Source of the DNA: Catellatospora paridis
GTDB lineage: Bacteria > Actinomycetota > Actinomycetes > Mycobacteriales > Micromonosporaceae
Length of the DNA stretch: 64,000 nt
Direction of reading: 5' to 3'
Assembly: GCF_009720365.1 (NCBI RefSeq)
Contig: NZ_WBZD01000048.1
Coordinates: 1-64,000 of the forward strand
Positions 60,790 through 64,000 of the stretch are shown in pieces. The notes beneath the pieces were generated by a model. That model ran no database searches, was not told where the DNA came from, and saw nothing but the letters and a program-made list of their open reading frames with translations. A program made the position numbers and the translations under genes. Numbering within the stretch: the stretch's first letter is position 1; every line of letters begins with the position of its first letter.

Positions 60790-61626
60790 GTGGAGATCTT
60801 GCGATATGCGGCGTTCACCGCCGACCCGGCCGGCGGAAACCCCGCGGGCGTCGTGCTCGACGCGACCGCGCTCGACGACGCGACCATGCTGGCCGTGGCC
60901 GCGGACGTCGGCTACTCCGAGACGGCGTTCCTCGTCCCGCGCGGCGGCGGCCGGTTCCAGGTGCGCTACTTCAGCCCGCTGGCCGAGGTGGACTTCTGCG
61001 GGCACGCCACCATCGCGGCCGCGGCGGCGTACGCCGAGCGGCACGGCGCCGGCCCGCTGACCTTCGACACGAAGGCGGGCACCGTCGAGGTGCTCACCCG
61101 CCGGGCCGCCGACGGCACCGCCACGGCCACGCTGACCAGCGTCGCACCGCGTACCGCCCCGCTCGCCGAGGCCGATCTCGCCGCGCTGCTGGACGCGCTG
61201 GGCTGGTCCGCCGCCGACCTGGATCCGGCGCTGCCGCCGTTGCTGGCGTACGCCGGGGTCTGGCACCCGGTTCTCGCCGCCGCGACCCGGCGGCGGCTGT
61301 CCGACCTGGACTACGACCTGGACGTGCTCGGGGCGCTGATGGCGCGGCGCGGTTGGACCACCGTCGACCTGGTGTGGCGGGAGTCGGCGGATGTGTTCCA
61401 CGCCCGCAACCCGTTCCCGCCGGGCGGCGTGGTCGAGGACCCGGCGACCGGCGCGGCGGCCGCGGCCTTCGGCGGCTACCTGCGCGAGCTGGGTCTGGTG
61501 GCGCCGCCTGCCACGGTCACCGTCCACCAGGGCGACGACATGGGCCGCCCCAGCGTGCTCACCGTCCAGATCGGGCCCGACCCGGGCAGCGGCATCGCGG
61601 TCAGCGGCGCGGCCGTCGCGATGTAG
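60790..61626 (+). CDS. PhzF-family isomerase/epimerase
   Basis: A 278-residue protein of the diaminopimelate-epimerase fold. Starts EILRYAAFTADPAGGNPAGV; the general-base Glu lies in VGYSETAFLVP, with RYFSPLAEVDFCGHATIAAA and PFPPGGVVEDPATGAAAAAF. PhzF members isomerise phenazine precursors or act on other small acids. With no phenazine genes here it is a stand-alone member. The GTG start matches the leaderless -10. Confidence 0.88.
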   Translation: MEILRYAAFTADPAGGNPAGVVLDATALDDATMLAVAADVGYSETAFLVPRGGGRFQVRYFSPLAEVDFCGHATIAAAAAYAERHGAGPLTFDTKAGTVEVLTRRAADGTATATLTSVAPRTAPLAEADLAALLDALGWSAADLDPALPPLLAYAGVWHPVLAAATRRRLSDLDYDLDVLGALMARRGWTTVDLVWRESADVFHARNPFPPGGVVEDPATGAAAAAFGGYLRELGLVAPPATVTVHQGDDMGRPSVLTVQIGPDPGSGIAVSGAAVAM

Positions 61627-61738
61627 CCGCCGCGACACGCTCGTGGCGAGTGTTCTCGCAGGTCACGGGCGTGGCGAAGGGACGCGGGACGAGGTCGCCT
61701 CCGTAGGATCTGGTCGATCCTAGGAAAGGTGACATGTA

Positions 61739-62812
61739 GTGAAAAAGTCGTATCGAGTGGCCGCGCTGACCGTGGCGCTGCTCGCCGGAACGGCGGCGGG
61801 CGGTGCGCCGTCCTGGAGCGCCGCCCTCGCCGGTGAGCAGGTGTACGACACCGCGGGCACGTACACGTTCGACGTGCCCACCGGTGTCGAGGTGACGCTG
61901 GAGCTGTGGGGCGCGGGCGGCGGCGGTGGCGGTGGCAACGGCGGTGGAGCCGGTGGCGGCGGTGGTGGCGGCGGCAAGTCGCTGTTCGGCCGGGGCGGTG
62001 GCGGCGGGGCCGGTGGCAGCTCCGGCGGCGGCGGCGCGGGCGGCGGCTCCGGCGGCGCGGGACAGTACGTCAAATGTGTACTGCCCGCGGACTTTCCCGC
62101 GACGCAACTGTCCATCGTGGTCGGCCGCGGCGGCAGCGGGGGACGCGGCGCGGCGGCGGCCACCGGCGGCGCGCCCAGCTCGCCCGGCGGCAACGGCAAC
62201 CCGGGCCAGATCTCCAAGGCGGGCGCGGACGGTGCGGTCGGGGCGACCACCGACGTCAGCGTGCTGCTCAACGACACACCGCTGCTGCTGAGCCAGGCCG
62301 CGGGCGGTGAGGGCGGCCAGGGCAGCCCCGAGTTCTCCAACGGCGGCCCCGGGGGCATGGACGCGACCGGCAGCCGTCCGGGCACGACACGACCCGGCGG
62401 CATCGGCAGCAGCGCACCCGGTGACGGCGGCGCGGGCGGCACGGTGGCGGTGCTGTCGGCGGCCCTGTGCACCGGCACGGACGGCGCGGTCGGCACCGCT
62501 GGCAAGGGCGGCGGCGACGGCGCGGCCGGCGGCTCCGGGGTCGACGGCGCGAGCAGCGGCACCGGTGGGGCCGGTGGCGCGGGCGCGACCGTGGTCGGCC
62601 TGGGCGGTGCGGGCGGTGCCGCGACGGACGGCGTCGAGCACGGCGTCGGCGGCGCCGGTGGTGCGGGCGGCAACGGCGGACGCGGCGGCGCGGGTGGTCG
62701 CGGGGGCTACCACCGCAGCCTCGCCGCGGACGGCGGCAAGACGGGCGGCAACTCCGCCGCCGGCGTCACCGGCCGGTCCGGAGCCGACGGCTACGCCCGC
62801 CTCACCTGGTGA
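61739..62812 (+). CDS. Secreted glycine-rich protein
   Basis: A 357-residue protein: a signal peptide (KKSYRVAALTVALLAGTAAG), then a short beta-rich domain (VYDTAGTYTFDVPTGVEVTL, ELWGAGGG), then a long Gly/Ala-rich region (about 60-340) made of GGxG repeats with three regions of normal sequence, and the C-terminal GADGYARLTW. This layout occurs in surface or spore-associated glycine-rich proteins of actinobacteria and in glycine-rich receptor domains. Only two Cys (KCVLP, ALCTG). GGAAAGG precedes the GTG start. Function unknown; a structural or matrix role is an inference. Confidence 0.82.
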   Translation: MKKSYRVAALTVALLAGTAAGGAPSWSAALAGEQVYDTAGTYTFDVPTGVEVTLELWGAGGGGGGGNGGGAGGGGGGGGKSLFGRGGGGGAGGSSGGGGAGGGSGGAGQYVKCVLPADFPATQLSIVVGRGGSGGRGAAAATGGAPSSPGGNGNPGQISKAGADGAVGATTDVSVLLNDTPLLLSQAAGGEGGQGSPEFSNGGPGGMDATGSRPGTTRPGGIGSSAPGDGGAGGTVAVLSAALCTGTDGAVGTAGKGGGDGAAGGSGVDGASSGTGGAGGAGATVVGLGGAGGAATDGVEHGVGGAGGAGGNGGRGGAGGRGGYHRSLAADGGKTGGNSAAGVTGRSGADGYARLTW

Positions 62813-62820
62813 CCTGAGCA

Positions 62821-62867
62821 GCAGAAAGGACGCCTCCTCGCCGCCTGGTGGGAGGCGTCCTTTCTGC
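62821..62867 (+). terminator. Perfect 17-bp stem-loop
   Basis: 62821-62837 pairs perfectly with 62851-62867 across 13 nt, 8 nt after the stop of the glycine-rich gene. Confidence 0.8.
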
Positions 62868-62974
62868 GTGTACGGCCGCGGGCCGGCACTGCGTCGGTCT
62901 TGCCGTGTCCAGTCCGGATCCGCGCCACCCGCGGCGGCGCCGTGCCCGCCAGGCCATGGGAGGAGTGGCCCGTC

Positions 62975-63065
62975 GCTGGGAGTGGACGGGAAGTTCCCGG
63001 TGAATCGGTGAGAGTCCACACATACGTGTGGGAACCGGCGGGCGGGTCGGGGCGACCTGTGTCGC
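62975..63065 (+). promoter_or_regulatory. Structured leader of the YcnI-like gene
   Basis: GTGGAC (62982-62987) can pair with GTCCAC (63014-63019). Alternatively CCACAC (63016-63021) pairs with GTGTGG (63026-63031); both use 63016-63019, so they exclude each other. GTTCCC (62993-62998) can pair with GGGAAC (63030-63035). This suggests a switching RNA or attenuator. It contains GGTGAATC, weakly like cobalamin elements, but the rest of that consensus is absent. The interval 62813-63132 holds no gene I accept. Confidence 0.4.
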
Positions 63066-63132
63066 GCGGTGACCTTGTCGCCGCCGGGCGCGCCGAGCGG
63101 CGTGCCGGGTCCCCCGAGGTGAAGGACGCGAG

Positions 63133-63852
63133 ATGACGATCGGTGCGAGGGCACGGTGGCGGGCCGCAGTGGTCACGGTCGCGGCGGCGGCGATGATCGG
63201 CCTGTCGGCCGTCCCGGCCGCGGCGCATGTGACCGTGAACCCGAAGGAGGCGACCGTCGGCGGATACGCCCGGCTGACCTTCCGGGTGCCGAACGAGAAG
63301 GACAACGCGTCGACGGTGAAGGTGGAGGTCGCGCTCCCCGAGGACGCGCCGTTCGCCAGCGTCTCGATCAAGCCGACGCCCGGTTGGACGGTGGTGGTCG
63401 AGAAGCGCAAGCTGGCCACGCCGATCAAGAACCACGACAGCGAGATCACCGAAGCCGCCTCGAAGATCACCTGGACGGCGGACGCCGCGTCGGCGGTCAA
63501 GCCCGGCCAGTTCCAGGAGTTCGACGTGTCCGCCGGTCCGGTGCCGGAGGTCAGCCAGGTCGTGTTCAAGGCGCTGCAGACGTACTCCGACGGCGAGGTC
63601 GTGCGCTGGATCGACGAGCCGAAGCCCGGCGAGGAGGCCGACCGCCCCGCACCGGTGCTCAAGGTCGTGCCCAAGCCGGCGGCGGCCGCGTCACCGGCGG
63701 CCGCCGGAGGCAACTCGGCGTCCGGCACCACCCCGGCGTCCACCGACGGCGGCAACGGCTGGCCGCTCGGCCTGAGCATCGCCGCCCTGGTGGTGGCCCT
63801 GGCCGCCCTCGGCCTGGCCCTCCGCAAACCCACCCCCACGGCCCAGCCCTAA
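63133..63852 (+). CDS. YcnI-family (DUF1775) copper-associated membrane protein
   Basis: A 239-residue exported protein. The signal peptide (VVTVAAAAMIGLSAVPAAA) should leave His as the first mature residue (HVTVNPKEA), which with a Trp (PTPGWTVVV) forms the copper site known for this family. The beta-sandwich domain (FRVPNEKDNASTVKVEVALP, EDAPFASVSIKP, TWTADAASAVKPGQFQEFDV) is followed by a linker and a C-terminal helix (WPLGLSIAALVVALAALGLA), so it is anchored outside the membrane. GAAGGA 6 nt before ATG. Related copper genes would be expected just right of the window. Confidence 0.9.
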   Translation: MTIGARARWRAAVVTVAAAAMIGLSAVPAAAHVTVNPKEATVGGYARLTFRVPNEKDNASTVKVEVALPEDAPFASVSIKPTPGWTVVVEKRKLATPIKNHDSEITEAASKITWTADAASAVKPGQFQEFDVSAGPVPEVSQVVFKALQTYSDGEVVRWIDEPKPGEEADRPAPVLKVVPKPAAAASPAAAGGNSASGTTPASTDGGNGWPLGLSIAALVVALAALGLALRKPTPTAQP

Positions 63853-63905
63853 TCCGCCGCGCCGCAACAGAGGTCAGCGCCGGAAGCGGCGCTCACGGTG
63901 ATGGA

Positions 63906-63969
63906 GATCAGCGTCTGGTGTCATGATCTGCGGTCCGGCCGCAGATCATGACACCAAACGGCGATCATG
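63906..63969 (+). repeat. 64-bp interspersed repeat with 18-bp stem
   Basis: 63916-63933 pairs perfectly with 63939-63956 (5-nt loop). The unit starts GATCAGCGTCTGGTGTC and ends GCGATCATG; a related unit of identical length lies inside the first NRPS gene (3205-3268). Here it follows the YcnI-like gene and could also end transcription. The remaining bases to 64000 show nothing else. Confidence 0.7.
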
Positions 63970-64000
63970 ACGGGCGGCTGCTGCCGTGATCGGCTAGCGC

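Noticed and set aside
61917-62800. CRISPR or tandem DNA repeat array in the glycine-rich gene
   Set aside because: The DNA repetition only reflects Gly/Ala codons; there are no regular spacers or exact repeats.
62975-63065. Cobalamin riboswitch
   Set aside because: Only GGTGAATC resembles the consensus; the B12 box and the GCCACTG segment are missing, and the downstream gene is not a B12 gene.
62900-63136. 78-residue open frame before the YcnI-like gene
   Set aside because: It overlaps the structured leader and the next start, has no ribosome site and looks like random GC-rich sequence.

Overview
The window is high-GC actinomycete DNA: GTG starts are frequent, third codon positions are G/C-saturated, and several genes look leaderless, with a TANNNT box about 7 nt before the start codon. 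The gene families and the short palindromic interspersed repeats suggest Micromonosporaceae (Micromonospora/Actinoplanes/Catellatospora type); the family assignment is inference. No rRNA, insertion sequence, phage or CRISPR is visible. About 52 protein genes, one tRNA-like gene and many stem-loops are listed.

Layout. 0.2-7.6 kb: a secreted SGNH hydrolase leads a compact operon of two non-ribosomal peptide synthetases (A-PCP-C, then C-A-PCP) with no thioesterase. 7.6-9.9 kb: three minus-strand genes (hypothetical, nucleotidyltransferase, lipoprotein). 10.1-23.8 kb: a peptide uptake and breakdown locus, consisting of a penicillin-binding-type serine hydrolase, an oligopeptide ABC transporter (one permease is fused to an ATPase), an S9 peptidase fused to a second copy of the serine hydrolase, an M20 peptidase and a PucR regulator. 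23.8-25.8 kb: a TetR regulator divergent from a SnoaL-like protein and an SDR oxidoreductase, with a clear operator between them. 25.8-27.6 kb: a frame-disrupted ankyrin-type gene directly downstream of a tRNA-like gene. 27.7-31.1 kb: an APC-type transporter, a STAS protein and an RsbA-type anti-sigma factor. 31.3-36.5 kb: a GT-C membrane glycosyltransferase, a zinc metallopeptidase, a Gfo/Idh/MocA oxidoreductase and an AraC regulator. 36.5-43.7 kb: assorted genes including a tyrosine-phosphatase-like gene with a suspected frameshift, an EXPERA protein, gamma-glutamyltransferase and NhaA.

43.7-48.7 kb is a minus-strand run. At its core are two translationally coupled units: a CseB/CseC-type two-component system with a GerMN lipoprotein, and a STAS protein coupled to a degenerate trehalose-phosphate-synthase-like protein. 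48.9-51.9 kb: a PNPOx-fold protein, small membrane proteins, a Cys-Ntn hydrolase lipoprotein and CsbD. 51.9-57.4 kb: a LuxR-type two-component system divergent from a MacB-type ABC exporter, sharing an intergenic palindrome. 57.5-58.3 kb: a MerR regulator overlapping thioredoxin. The rest holds a methyltransferase, a GNAT, a PhzF-like isomerase, a glycine-rich secreted protein and a YcnI-type copper-associated protein with a structured leader.

The most unusual signals are two cases where short interspersed repeats lie inside open reading frames. One is a 64-bp repeat that encodes the PCP-C linker of the first NRPS, with a same-length intergenic relative at the right end of the window. The other is an inverted-repeat element that adds about 27 residues to the M20 peptidase. 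Also notable are the fused and duplicated serine-hydrolase arrangement in the peptide locus, a tRNA-like gene with a non-canonical anticodon arm, and a leader before the YcnI gene with two mutually exclusive pairings.
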